Shown: positions 1-7,601 of the stretch, piece after piece | Numbering within the stretch: position 1 is the first letter of the stretch | Layout of the letters: every line of letters starts with the position of its first letter | NCBI GenBank assembly: GCA_045561735.1 | Contig: JBJKXC010000009.1 | Coordinates: 1-52,447, forward strand | DNA length: 52,447 nt | Direction of reading: 5' to 3' | DNA from: UBA3537 sp045561735 | Lineage (GTDB): Bacteria; Bacteroidota; Bacteroidia; Flavobacteriales; Flavobacteriaceae | Position numbers and translations under genes: made by a program | Notes under the pieces: model-generated | What the model saw: the letters and a program-made list of their open reading frames with translations, nothing else | What the model was told of the DNA's origin: nothing | Databases searched by the model: none

Positions 1-68
1 CCGTCAGAACAAGGTTTCATTGACAAAGCAAGTATTAATAATGATAATATGATAGTAGTAAATTTCAT
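1..68 (-). CDS. N-terminus of a small exported/lipoprotein-like protein (DUF6660-like), cut by window edge
   Basis: Only the first 22 residues are present; the gene runs off the left edge. They read as a short basic start, a hydrophobic stretch rich in Ile and Leu (about residues 5-16), then Pro-Cys-Ser-Asp at about 19-22, which looks like an export signal. The Pro-Cys-(Ser/Glu)-Asp ending after a hydrophobic segment resembles, from memory, the small DUF6660 proteins found beside metal-efflux genes in flavobacteria, but 22 residues cannot prove that. A good Bacteroidota promoter lies directly upstream, and its -7 box ends only 5 nt before the ATG, so the transcript is probably leaderless. The call as a real gene rests on the promoter plus signal; the family is a guess. 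Confidence 0.5.
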   Translation of the reverse strand, partial: MKFTTIILSLLILALSMKPCSD

Positions 69-73
69 TATCA

Positions 74-106
74 CAAAGATAGATAATTTTCAATGCAATG
101 TGCAAA
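74..106 (-). promoter_or_regulatory. Bacteroidota promoter for the left-edge lipoprotein-like gene
   Basis: On the minus strand a TTTG element (103-106) is followed after 21 nt by TATCTTTG (74-81), matching the TTTG-N19-21-TAnnTTTG primary-sigma promoter of Bacteroidota. Only TGATA separates the -7 box from the ATG, leaving no room for a ribosome binding site. Confidence 0.6.
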
Positions 107-164
107 GTTTTTTCTTAATTCACCTTCCTCGCTACATAGAAACCATACCCAAAGTAATCCTTAA

Positions 165-1361
165 GTAGAGAATGATAAAAATTCAATCAGAACCATTGAA
201 GGATCAAGAAGAGCAAGAATAGAAGGTTGCTGGACAGGTTCTGCTCCAAGAGGATACAGTAATTGTCGTGTTGAAGGTAAATCAACTCTTGAACCAAATG
301 AAGCTGCACCATATATAAAAGAATGTTTTGAACGGATGGTGCTCGGGGTTTATTCTGCTAATGAAGTTAGAAAATATATCAATGAACAGAAATATCCTTA
401 CAAGGGTAAATCCTTCAATATCACCAAACAAACATTTTATAATATCATTAGGAATGTTGTTTATACAGGAAAAATCAGGGTAAAAGAGTACAAAAAAGAA
501 GGGGAGCAGATTGTTATAGGATTACACCCACCAATTGTTTCAGACGACCTTTTTAAGAGGGCTAATGACTACTTAGATGGTAGGGTTAGAAATTTCGATT
601 TTAAGTCTGATAAAACAGACCTATACCCCTTAAAGGGGTTCATGAAGTGTAGAGAACATGGTAGAACGCTTACTGCCTACAAATCTCAAAGTAGAAACAA
701 GGAATGGCATCACTATTATTTATGTACTAAACCCCGATGTCAAAGATTTCGTGTGGATTGGGCACATGATCAGATAAAGAAGTTGTTAGATAAGATCTCT
801 TTTACCGCTGGAATGGTTAAAGTATATAAATCTCAACTTGAATCATTGATCGATAGAGAAGACATTACAAGAAAAACTGAGATTAATAGAATGCAGATTG
901 AGATTGAGAAGTTTGTGACGCGACAAACCAACTTGCAAAACTCATTTCTTGACGGAGATATCACCTCTTCTGATTACAACGAAATGAAGAGTAGAATCGA
1001 GTCTGAGTTAAGTGATAAACAGGTTAAGTTGGAACGGTTGAAGTCCACGAAGAGTCCATTTAAAGTGTATTTGAATAAAACTCTCCCAATGATTGAAAAC
1101 CTAAGTCATTATTGGGATAAGGCAGATGGAAAAACCAAAAAGAAGATTCTTGGTTGCATCTTTACTGAAAAATTCGAAAATTTCGATTTTGAGAGTTGCA
1201 ACAACATTTTCACTCCAGAGATAAAGTCTATTATGTTGGCCAGCAAGGTTTTACGGAGGAATAAAAATAAAAAGGAGGTCAAAAATGACCTCCTGTCTAA
1301 TATGGCTCCTCCTCTTGGGCTCGAACCAAGGACCCCTCTGATTAACAGTCAGATGCTCTAA
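165..1361 (+). pseudogene. Large serine recombinase remnant lacking the N-terminal catalytic domain
   Basis: The open frame runs from 165, just after a TAA, although the first ATG is at 336. Residues before that ATG still match the family: an ENDKNSIRT-like segment, then a basic helix and WTGSAPRGY (231-257), typical of the linker into the Recombinase domain of large serine recombinases. The Recombinase domain, a zinc-ribbon-like segment with paired Cys (CREH, then C-T-K-P-R-C) and a long coiled coil follow. The N-terminal resolvase domain with the nucleophilic serine is missing: 1-164 encodes nothing like it in any frame, and a stop sits where the join should be. The C-terminal tail GLEPRTPLINSQML is antisense translation of the tRNA-Asn gene. 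I read this as an inactive element remnant; expression from ATG 336 would give a DNA-binding fragment at most. Confidence 0.8.
1262..1294 (-). terminator. Intrinsic terminator downstream of tRNA-Asn
   Basis: A perfect 9-bp inverted repeat (1273-1281 with 1286-1294, 4-nt loop) is followed on the minus strand by a T-rich run. It lies about 8 nt past the encoded CCA of the tRNA, so it most likely ends the tRNA transcript. It is also read through as the last part of the recombinase frame. Confidence 0.7.
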
Positions 1362-1380
1362 CCAACTGAGCTAAGGAGGA
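1303..1380 (-). tRNA. tRNA-Asn (anticodon GTT), CCA encoded
   Basis: The minus strand gives a full cloverleaf. The acceptor arm TCCTCCT pairs with AGGAGGA (1307-1313) followed by G and an encoded CCA (1303-1305). The D arm, an anticodon stem TCTGA/TCAGA around loop CTGTTAA, and a T arm with GGTTCGAGC are present. The anticodon GTT reads Asn codons. The 3' part of the gene is overlapped antisense by the recombinase frame, the usual picture when an integrated element abuts its tRNA attachment site. Confidence 0.95.
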
Positions 1381-1403
1381 AAATTTTTTCACTTGCGCGA
1401 GCG

Positions 1404-1434
1404 CAAATATATGCCATTTTTTAGTTTACACAAA
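1404..1434 (-). promoter_or_regulatory. Promoter of tRNA-Asn
   Basis: Minus-strand TTTG (1431-1434), a 19-nt spacer and TATATTTG (1404-1411) match the Bacteroidota consensus. The -7 box ends 23 nt before the tRNA 5' end. A TTGCGC-GA-GCGCAA palindrome (1393-1406) spans the expected start of transcription. Confidence 0.7.
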
Positions 1435-1451
1435 TAGAAAGCCTAAAATAA

Positions 1452-2792
1452 TTAGCTAAAAATAGCCTTGTAAATATCGTTCCCATTGGCAAATAAAACC
1501 AAAGCAATTAAGATGAGGAATCCTACCGTTTGGGCATATTCCATGAACTTATCCCCAGGCTTGCGGCCAGTCACCATTTCATACAATAAAAACACCACAT
1601 GCCCCCCATCCAGTGCCGGAATGGGCAGTAAATTCAAAACCCCGAGCATTATAGATAAAAAGGCTGTAATGTTCCAAAAAGCATACCAGCTCCATGTATC
1701 TGGGAAAATGTCCATAATTGCTTTAAAGCCACCGACACCTTTATAAGCACCAGTACTGGGCGAAAAAATCAACTTGAGTTGGGCCCAATAACCAACAACA
1801 GTTTCATTAAATTTATGCAATCCAATGCCAATACTTTGGCCGAGGCTATACTCTCTTCTTAAGATTTTTCGAAAGCCCGCGGCTTCAAAATCTTTTGAAG
1901 CGTTTTTGCGAATGAACTCTATCATACCAGCCGCATTGACTTGAACTTTGCGCTCCAATAAAGTACCATTGCGCAATACGCTTAAAACTGCTGTTTGTCC
2001 TTTTCTATCCAACAGCAAAGGCGTTGACTGGTCAGAAAACTGTGCGGGTTCCCCATCAATGGCTATAAGTAAGTCGCCGGGCTGTAAGTCGATATCAGAA
2101 TTGACAGAACCTTCCATGGCAACATCAAAAATAAAAGGTGTTCTAAGATCTATAAAGTCTCTAGATTTTGAGGTACTCAATTGCCCAAGAAAATCCACTG
2201 GGAATTCCAGTGTTTGCACATCGCTGTTACGTGAAATGGTCATCGTTTTGGCAGTGATAATTTTCTTTCTTATTTCCGTGTAGTAGGCAATCTCGGAGCC
2301 ATCAATGGCTAAAATGTTATCCCCAGTTTTAAGGCCGAGGTTTTTAAGTACAGGGTTGGAAATCAAATAACCGCCGCGTATCGTTTTGGCGTCTACATCG
2401 GCATCACCGTAAGCAAACGCTATAAAAATATAAACCAAAGCAGCCAAGACAAAGTTGACCGTTACCCCCCCCAACATGATGATGAGCCGTTGCCATGAGG
2501 GCTTGGATCTAAACTCCCAAGGCTGGGGTTCTTGCTCCATCTGGGCTGTATCCATGCTTTCATCAATCATGCCTGCAATCTTGACATAACCGCCCAAAGG
2601 CAACCAACCAATACCGTAGACAGTCTCTCCTATTTTTTTCTTGAACAGCGAATACTTGACATCAAAAAAGAGATAAAATTTTTCAACCCGTGTCTTGAAC
2701 AGCTTGGCAGGAATAAAATGGCCGAGCTCATGCAAAACAATAAGCAGTGAAAGACTTAATAGAAACTGAGATATTTTAATGAACAATTCCAT
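1452..2792 (-). CDS. rseP: RIP site-2 zinc metalloprotease RseP
   Basis: Membrane-embedded M50 protease, which cuts membrane-bound anti-sigma factors and signal-peptide remnants within the bilayer. The zinc motif HELGH is at residues 21-25 in the first membrane segment, and LDGGH, which supplies the third ligand, is at 394-398 near the C-terminus. PDZ-type repeats fill roughly 125-290 in the periplasm. The length of 446 aa is normal for RseP. The ATG at 2792 is chosen because a hydrophobic helix begins at once and a matching promoter (2815-2845) lies 22 nt upstream. It is transcribed alone, divergently from sco1. An eight-base C run on the plus strand (2465-2472) encodes the Gly-Gly of a conserved membrane segment. 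Confidence 0.93.
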   Translation of the reverse strand: MELFIKISQFLLSLSLLIVLHELGHFIPAKLFKTRVEKFYLFFDVKYSLFKKKIGETVYGIGWLPLGGYVKIAGMIDESMDTAQMEQEPQPWEFRSKPSWQRLIIMLGGVTVNFVLAALVYIFIAFAYGDADVDAKTIRGGYLISNPVLKNLGLKTGDNILAIDGSEIAYYTEIRKKIITAKTMTISRNSDVQTLEFPVDFLGQLSTSKSRDFIDLRTPFIFDVAMEGSVNSDIDLQPGDLLIAIDGEPAQFSDQSTPLLLDRKGQTAVLSVLRNGTLLERKVQVNAAGMIEFIRKNASKDFEAAGFRKILRREYSLGQSIGIGLHKFNETVVGYWAQLKLIFSPSTGAYKGVGGFKAIMDIFPDTWSWYAFWNITAFLSIMLGVLNLLPIPALDGGHVVFLLYEMVTGRKPGDKFMEYAQTVGFLILIALVLFANGNDIYKAIFS

Positions 2793-2814
2793 AAAGGGTG
2801 TTGATTTTGGATGA

Positions 2815-2845
2815 CAAATGTAGCAGTTTTCAACATAGGAACAAA
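2815..2845 (-). promoter_or_regulatory. Promoter of rseP
   Basis: Minus-strand TTTG (2842-2845), 19-nt spacer, TACATTTG (2815-2822). It lies inside the longest possible upstream extension of the divergent sco1 frame, which argues that sco1 starts further right at 2928. Confidence 0.65.
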
Positions 2846-2901
2846 ACCAATTAAAAACAGATTTGAGTTCAATTTTAATTCACTTTTTAAGCTTTGTATT
2901 G

Positions 2902-2909
2902 TACCTTTG
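2902..2909 (+). promoter_or_regulatory. Candidate -7 element for sco1
   Basis: TACCTTTG lies 18 nt upstream of the chosen ATG at 2928. No clear -33 TTG is seen at the right distance, so this is a weaker promoter call. It supports the 2928 start. Confidence 0.4.
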
Positions 2910-2927
2910 TCTTTGGATTTAAAAAGC

Positions 2928-3602
2928 ATGCTGAAGACACTCAAAAAATTCTGGATATTTATAGCGACCATGGGGGGGCTTTCCGTACTTATTCTAACGG
3001 CTTTTTACAACATATTAAAGACCGAAAGGGTGCTGCCCATTTACCAGCCGGCACAAGTGAATCCGGAATTGGTCGATAGCAGCATTCAGTACCAAAAAAA
3101 ATACCATAAGATTGCCGACTTTGCACTTGTGAATCAAAACGGAGCGCGCATTACACAGGCGGATTATGATGGTAAAATCTATGTAGCGGATTTCTTTTTT
3201 ACAACATGCCAAACCATTTGTCCCATCATGACCGAACACATGTATGAAATTCAACAGAAAACTCTTTCAGATTCAGAAATTCTTTTATTATCACATTCCG
3301 TTACACCAGAAATTGACAGCGTCGCACAATTGCAGCGTTATGCCAAAAGAAAAGGGGTTATAGACTCCAAATGGAACTTGGTTACTGGAGATAAAAAGCA
3401 AATTTACGACCTGGCCAGAACATCGTATTTGGCTGTAAAAACGGCTGGAGACGGTGGGGACTACGACATGATTCATACCGAAAACTTTATGCTAATAGAT
3501 GCCAACAAACAGATTCGTGGATTTTACGATGGCACAGATCCGGAGGCGATAAAAACACTTTTAGATGACATAAAATTGTTAAAAGCCAGTATGTATAAGT
3601 GA
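2928..3602 (+). CDS. SCO1/SenC family copper chaperone/redox protein
   Basis: A 224-aa thioredoxin-fold protein anchored by one N-terminal membrane helix (about residues 8-25). SCO proteins deliver copper to the CuA site of cytochrome oxidase or keep its cysteines reduced. The copper ligands are visible: Cys94 and Cys98 in CQTIC and His183 in the IHTENF segment. An upstream in-frame start at 2811 would add 39 residues but overlaps the rseP promoter and removes the typical start just before the membrane helix, so ATG 2928 is preferred. feoA starts about 43 nt downstream with its own -7-like box. A G7 run (2972-2978) encodes Met-Gly-Gly in the membrane segment. The family is certain; the target oxidase is not in the window. 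Confidence 0.9.
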   Translation: MLKTLKKFWIFIATMGGLSVLILTAFYNILKTERVLPIYQPAQVNPELVDSSIQYQKKYHKIADFALVNQNGARITQADYDGKIYVADFFFTTCQTICPIMTEHMYEIQQKTLSDSEILLLSHSVTPEIDSVAQLQRYAKRKGVIDSKWNLVTGDKKQIYDLARTSYLAVKTAGDGGDYDMIHTENFMLIDANKQIRGFYDGTDPEAIKTLLDDIKLLKASMYK

Positions 3603-3610
3603 TCTTTTGT

Positions 3611-3618
3611 TACTTTTG
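3611..3618 (+). promoter_or_regulatory. Candidate -7 element for feoAB
   Basis: TACTTTTG lies 27 nt upstream of feoA. It is followed by an imperfect inverted repeat, TTTGATT with AATCTAA (about 3617-3638), which could bind a metal regulator; that is only a suggestion. No -33 element is clear. Confidence 0.35.
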
Positions 3619-3645
3619 TTTGATTTAAAATGAATCTAAATAAGA

Positions 3646-3879
3646 ATGGGTCTTACAATAGCTGATTTAAAGAAAGGAGAACGTGGGGTCATAATCGACA
3701 GTTCTTCAAAAGATATTCCACTCAAACTTTTGGAGATGGGGTGCCTACCTGGCAACGAGGTTAAGCTTTTACAATTAGCGCCTTTTTCCGACCCCCTTTA
3801 CTTAAACGTAAACGACAGTTTTTTGGCCATTAGAAAGGACACCGCCGCGCTTATTTTAATTGATAGGATCGATGGGTAA
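3646..3879 (+). CDS. feoA: Ferrous iron transport protein A (FeoA)
   Basis: A 77-aa cytoplasmic SH3-like protein that works with FeoB in Fe(II) uptake. The pattern is typical: LKKGERGVI near the start, a central LLEMGCLPG, and a closing segment with an LAIRK-like strand. Length is normal for a single-domain FeoA. Its stop codon overlaps the feoB ATG by 8 nt, so the two are translationally coupled. It follows sco1, giving a small copper/iron cluster. Confidence 0.93.
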   Translation: MGLTIADLKKGERGVIIDSSSKDIPLKLLEMGCLPGNEVKLLQLAPFSDPLYLNVNDSFLAIRKDTAALILIDRIDG

Positions 3880-5974
3880 ACAAATTAAAGTTGCGCTCAT
3901 TGGGAACCCAAATACCGGGAAAACTTCCTTATTCAATGCACTAACGGGCTTGAATCAAAAAGTAGGGAATTATCCAGGTATTACAGTCGATAAAAAAGAA
4001 GGGGTTTGTAAATTATCCCGCGGCGCCAAAGCACACATTTTGGATTTACCAGGGACATACAGCCTGAACGCGTCTTCTATTGATGAAAATGTAGTAATCG
4101 AATTATTACTAAACAAAAAAGACAAAGACTTCCCAGATGTGGCTGTTGTCGTTGCTGATGTCGAGAATCTAAAGCGAAATTTGCTGCTATTTACCCAAAT
4201 TAAAGACTTAAAAATTCCAACCATATTGGTAGTCAATATGAGCGATGTCATGACGCGCAAAGGCATTGCATTAGACATTGCTGAACTTGAAACTCAATTA
4301 AACACCAAAATCGCTTTGGTCAGTACAAGAAAGGGGACCGGCCTAAAGGACTTGAAAAACTTAATTGAAAGTTATAAAGCCCTGCCTAAAACGCAGTGTC
4401 TAGACGCCACTAGCATCGATAAAAATTACTTTAAGCGCCTACAGAAAGCCTTCCCAAATCAAGGAGCATACAAACTGTGGTTGGTCATTTCCCAAGATGT
4501 GAATTTTGGTAAATTGGCGCGCAAAGAATTGGATGTTTCAAAGTTCCAAACCAAATCCATTTCAGAGCTCAAACGCCTGCAACAAAAAGAGGCAATAAAG
4601 AGGTATCAATTTATAAATGATGTACTTAAAAAAAGTCAGGTCATAGACCGCTCAAAAGCAAAAGATCTCAGGAGCAAACTAGATCGAATTTTAACACACA
4701 AAATATGGGGTTACTTTATCTTCTTTGCGATATTAATGACCATCTTTCAGGCGATTTATGACTGGGCAACCTTTCCAATGGACTTGATAGACACGACCTT
4801 TGCCAGCCTGGCAGAGTGGATTAAAAACAGTTTCCCTAATGGTGGCAAGCTAACAGAGTTGGTCGCCGAAGGGGTGGTCTCGGGAATTGGAGGGGTAGTA
4901 ATATTCATTCCCCAAATTGCCTTTTTATTTTTTTTCATTTCTATTCTTGAAGAAAGTGGCTACATGAGCCGAGTTGTGTTTTTAATGGACCGGATCATGC
5001 GGCGCTTTGGCATAAGCGGGAAAAGTGTGGTGCCATTAATTTCTGGAACGGCCTGTGCCATCCCTGCTGTTATGGCCACCCGAAACATTGAAAATTGGAA
5101 AGAACGATTGATCACCATTTTGGTCGTCCCTTTTACAACCTGTGCCGCACGACTGCCTGTTTACCTCATCATCATTGCCTTGATTATACCAGAAGGCATG
5201 TTTTTGGGATTCAGCTACCAAGCATTAACCTTAATGTCACTCTATCTTATCGGATTTGGAATGGCCATCTTTTCAGCCTATGTATTAGACCGTTTAATGA
5301 AAAAAGAGCGCAAGTCCTTTTTTGTTGTAGAAATGCCAAATTATAAACTGCCTTTACTTAAAAATGTACTCATTACAGTGATTGAAAAAACCAAAACCTT
5401 TGTTTTAGAAGCGGGAAAAATTATCTTGGCTATTTCCATTGTATTATGGGTCATGGCGTCCTTTGGCCCAGGGGAAGAATTTAAAAATGCTGAAAATATT
5501 GTTGCCCAAAATAACATTGATATCCCAAAAGGTGAGCTAGACGATAAAATCGCTGCTTATCGTTTGGAACATTCCTTTATAGGTATTGTTGGTAAAACGA
5601 TAGAACCCGCCATTAGACCCTTGGGTTATGATTGGAAAATAGGGATTGGATTGGTTGCGTCATTTGCTGCCAGAGAAGTCTTTGTTGGAACTCTGGCTAC
5701 GATTTACAGCGTGGGAAGTGCATCAGAAGATGAAGGCATTGAAACCATTAAAACTAAAATGGCCAATGAGCGGTACAGTGATGGTCGTAAAGTCTTTACG
5801 CTAGCCTCCGGAATTTCACTGTTGCTTTTCTATGCCTTTGCCATGCAGTGCATGAGCACCCTTGCCATAGTAAAAAGGGAAACTAAAAGTTGGAAGTGGC
5901 CAATGGTACAGCTTGTGGGCATGAGTATAATTGCGTATATTTTTGCCTTGATCGCGTTTCAAATTCTAAGCTAA
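3872..5974 (+). CDS. feoB: Ferrous iron transporter FeoB
   Basis: A 700-aa inner-membrane Fe(II) transporter with an N-terminal G domain. G1 GNPNTGKT is at residues 11-18, G3 DLPG at 58-61 and G4 NMSD at 122-125. A linker of about 100 residues follows, then two gate-like membrane blocks, each with conserved Cys-containing helices (for example around SGTACAIPA), and a C-terminal membrane bundle. A TTG start at 3860 is possible, but ATG 3872 gives the canonical start just before the G1 strand and overlaps the end of feoA, so it is preferred. A 42-aa Cys-rich peptide gene follows after 4 nt. The feoA-feoB-peptide order is a standard Feo operon layout. Confidence 0.95.
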   Translation: MGKQIKVALIGNPNTGKTSLFNALTGLNQKVGNYPGITVDKKEGVCKLSRGAKAHILDLPGTYSLNASSIDENVVIELLLNKKDKDFPDVAVVVADVENLKRNLLLFTQIKDLKIPTILVVNMSDVMTRKGIALDIAELETQLNTKIALVSTRKGTGLKDLKNLIESYKALPKTQCLDATSIDKNYFKRLQKAFPNQGAYKLWLVISQDVNFGKLARKELDVSKFQTKSISELKRLQQKEAIKRYQFINDVLKKSQVIDRSKAKDLRSKLDRILTHKIWGYFIFFAILMTIFQAIYDWATFPMDLIDTTFASLAEWIKNSFPNGGKLTELVAEGVVSGIGGVVIFIPQIAFLFFFISILEESGYMSRVVFLMDRIMRRFGISGKSVVPLISGTACAIPAVMATRNIENWKERLITILVVPFTTCAARLPVYLIIIALIIPEGMFLGFSYQALTLMSLYLIGFGMAIFSAYVLDRLMKKERKSFFVVEMPNYKLPLLKNVLITVIEKTKTFVLEAGKIILAISIVLWVMASFGPGEEFKNAENIVAQNNIDIPKGELDDKIAAYRLEHSFIGIVGKTIEPAIRPLGYDWKIGIGLVASFAAREVFVGTLATIYSVGSASEDEGIETIKTKMANERYSDGRKVFTLASGISLLLFYAFAMQCMSTLAIVKRETKSWKWPMVQLVGMSIIAYIFALIAFQILS

Positions 5975-5978
5975 TTGT

Positions 5979-6107
5979 ATGAACCCAACATTAGAAGCCA
6001 TTGTCCTTTTCGCAGCTTTTATAACTGCTATTTTATTTCTTCTTCGGAAAAGAATTTGGAAAAAGAGTAGCTCTAAAAATTGTGGGGATGGTGATTGTAA
6101 GTGCTAA
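5979..6107 (+). CDS. FeoB-associated Cys-rich membrane peptide
   Basis: A 42-aa ORF starting 4 nt after the feoB stop. One hydrophobic helix spans about residues 7-22, followed by a basic patch (RKRIWKK) and a Cys-rich tail CGDGDCKC with three cysteines (35, 40, 42). This matches the short FeoB-associated Cys-rich membrane proteins placed downstream of feoB in many bacteria, thought to help Feo function in the role of FeoC. The placement, coupling and composition make it a real gene despite its size. Its last 4 nt overlap the stop end of the convergent ZIP gene. The biochemical role is inference. Confidence 0.8.
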   Translation: MNPTLEAIVLFAAFITAILFLLRKRIWKKSSSKNCGDGDCKC

Positions 6108-6934
6108 CCCAAAGCCACATCTAAGGTCATCATGACAATAAAACCACCTATAAACCCCAGGGTCGCTATGTCCGTATATTTATCACGCTGTGTTTCTGGA
6201 ATAACCTCCTCCACGACCACAAAAATCATTGCACCTGCAGCAAAGGCCAATGCATAAGGTAAAATGGGGGTAAAAAAGGTTACTGCCAAAGCACCAAAAA
6301 CGGCTGCTACTGGCTCAACAATAGCCGATAATTGGCCATACCAAAAACTCTTAAAACGGCTAACGCCTTGGCGTCTTAGTGGCATGGAAACTGCGATCCC
6401 TTCTGGAAAGTTCTGAATGCCGATGCCTAGAGCCAAAGCCACTGCCCCTCCAATGGTCGCTTCTGGAATTCCAGCCGCTACACCTCCAAACAATACCCCT
6501 ACGGCAAGACCTTCTGGGATATTGTGCATGGTAATGGCGGAAACTAGTAAAGTGGTTCTGTGCCAAGGCGACTTAACGCCTTCTTTTTCACTTTCCTTAA
6601 AATTGATATGCAAATGCGGGAGTATTTTATCCAAACCGTATAAAAACAACGCGCCCAATCCAAATCCAATAGCAGAAGGTAGGACCTTAACAAAACCCTC
6701 TCCTGGACTCATTGCAATACCCGGAGCCAACAAACTCCAAAAGCTAGCGGCAACCATTACACCTCCAGTAAAGCCAAGCATACCGTCAAGAAACCCCCGA
6801 TTCATCCCCTTACAAAAGAAGACCAGCGAGGCCCCGAGGGCAGTTAAAATCCAAGTAAAAAGTGAGGCGTAAAAAGCGGCTAAAACGGGGTTGATAGAAT
6901 CAAAATATTGAATGATAGTTTCGAGCATGTTCAA
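6104..6934 (-). CDS. ZIP family divalent metal transporter (ZupT-like)
   Basis: A 276-aa integral membrane protein of the ZIP family, which brings Zn(II), Fe(II) or Mn(II) into the cytoplasm. The two signature metal-site helices are HNIPEG (137-142) and NFPEG (175-179). A His-containing cytoplasmic loop (HLHINF, near 107-112) precedes them. About eight membrane helices can be drawn. Its start overlaps the stop end of the upstream metal regulator by 4 nt (ATGA), so the two form one operon and the transporter is very likely controlled by that regulator. Substrate is not decidable from sequence; manganese or zinc is plausible given an MntR-like partner. Confidence 0.88.
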   Translation of the reverse strand: MNMLETIIQYFDSINPVLAAFYASLFTWILTALGASLVFFCKGMNRGFLDGMLGFTGGVMVAASFWSLLAPGIAMSPGEGFVKVLPSAIGFGLGALFLYGLDKILPHLHINFKESEKEGVKSPWHRTTLLVSAITMHNIPEGLAVGVLFGGVAAGIPEATIGGAVALALGIGIQNFPEGIAVSMPLRRQGVSRFKSFWYGQLSAIVEPVAAVFGALAVTFFTPILPYALAFAAGAMIFVVVEEVIPETQRDKYTDIATLGFIGGFIVMMTLDVALG

Positions 6935-7587
6935 GATATTATTACGTATAAATTATGGGCAACTTCTTTGGAAATTGAACGTTTAATATTGTTGACTTTT
7001 ACCTCCATAGATTCATCATAAGATTCCCTAGAGAGTACCGTTATTTCAGTCCCCAAAGCAATTTTATACTTGTCTAGATACTGTAAAAACTTTCGCGTTG
7101 AGTCTTTGACGCCAATGCAAATACAGCGTTGCGAACGCTTGACTTTGGCAAGCAACAGTTTTTTAGAATAGGGCATGTTTCCCTTGTGGTCTGGAATGGG
7201 ATCACCATGTGGATCTTCTTTGGGAAACTCTAAAAATGCATCCAACTCAGAAATTAGTTTTTTAGACTTGATGTGCTCTAATTGTTCGGCAACTTCATGG
7301 ACCTCATCCCAGGAAAAGCGAAGTTTATCTACCAAAAACACTTCCCACAAGCGGTGCTTTCTAATCACAGATACAGCAGCCAATCTACCGTTTTCTGTAA
7401 GCTTTACCCCCTTATACTTCTGATAATCAATCAGCCCTTTTTCGAACAATTTTTGAATCATATCAGTAGCTGAAGAAGCCTTTGTTTCCATTTTACGGGC
7501 AATGGCATTAGTGCTGACAGCCGCATCATCATCATTAGCTAAATGAAAAATTGCTTTTAAATAATTTTCTTCTGAAAGCGTGGCCAT
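6931..7587 (-). CDS. DtxR/MntR family metal-dependent transcriptional regulator
   Basis: A 218-aa protein with an N-terminal winged helix-turn-helix (about 1-65), a dimerisation domain with metal-ligand-type residues (the EVHEVAEQLEH segment near 95-105, and DPHGDPIP near 125-132), and a C-terminal FeoA/SH3-like domain from about 150. The family represses uptake genes when Fe(II) or Mn(II) is replete. It is followed by the ZIP gene and divergent from a TonB-dependent receptor; feoAB lie nearby. A -7 box TACATTTG (7602-7609) lies 14 nt upstream, and a palindrome in the intergenic region may be its operator, so autoregulation is likely. Whether it senses iron or manganese is not visible. Confidence 0.88.
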   Translation of the reverse strand: MATLSEENYLKAIFHLANDDDAAVSTNAIARKMETKASSATDMIQKLFEKGLIDYQKYKGVKLTENGRLAAVSVIRKHRLWEVFLVDKLRFSWDEVHEVAEQLEHIKSKKLISELDAFLEFPKEDPHGDPIPDHKGNMPYSKKLLLAKVKRSQRCICIGVKDSTRKFLQYLDKYKIALGTEITVLSRESYDESMEVKVNNIKRSISKEVAHNLYVIIS

Positions 7588-7601
7588 TTTACTATTTTAT
7601 A

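Noticed and set aside
1282..1361. True C-terminal recombinase domain
   Set aside because: Residues here are antisense tRNA and terminator sequence, not a protein domain.
2811..2927. 39-residue upstream extension of sco1
   Set aside because: Contains the divergent rseP promoter; ATG 2928 precedes the usual membrane helix.
3860..3871. TTG start for feoB
   Set aside because: The ATG at 3872 gives the standard start and the coupled overlap with feoA.
6417..6872. 151-aa antisense ORF inside the ZIP gene
   Set aside because: Mirrors the ZIP coding sequence; ZIP motifs are on the other strand.
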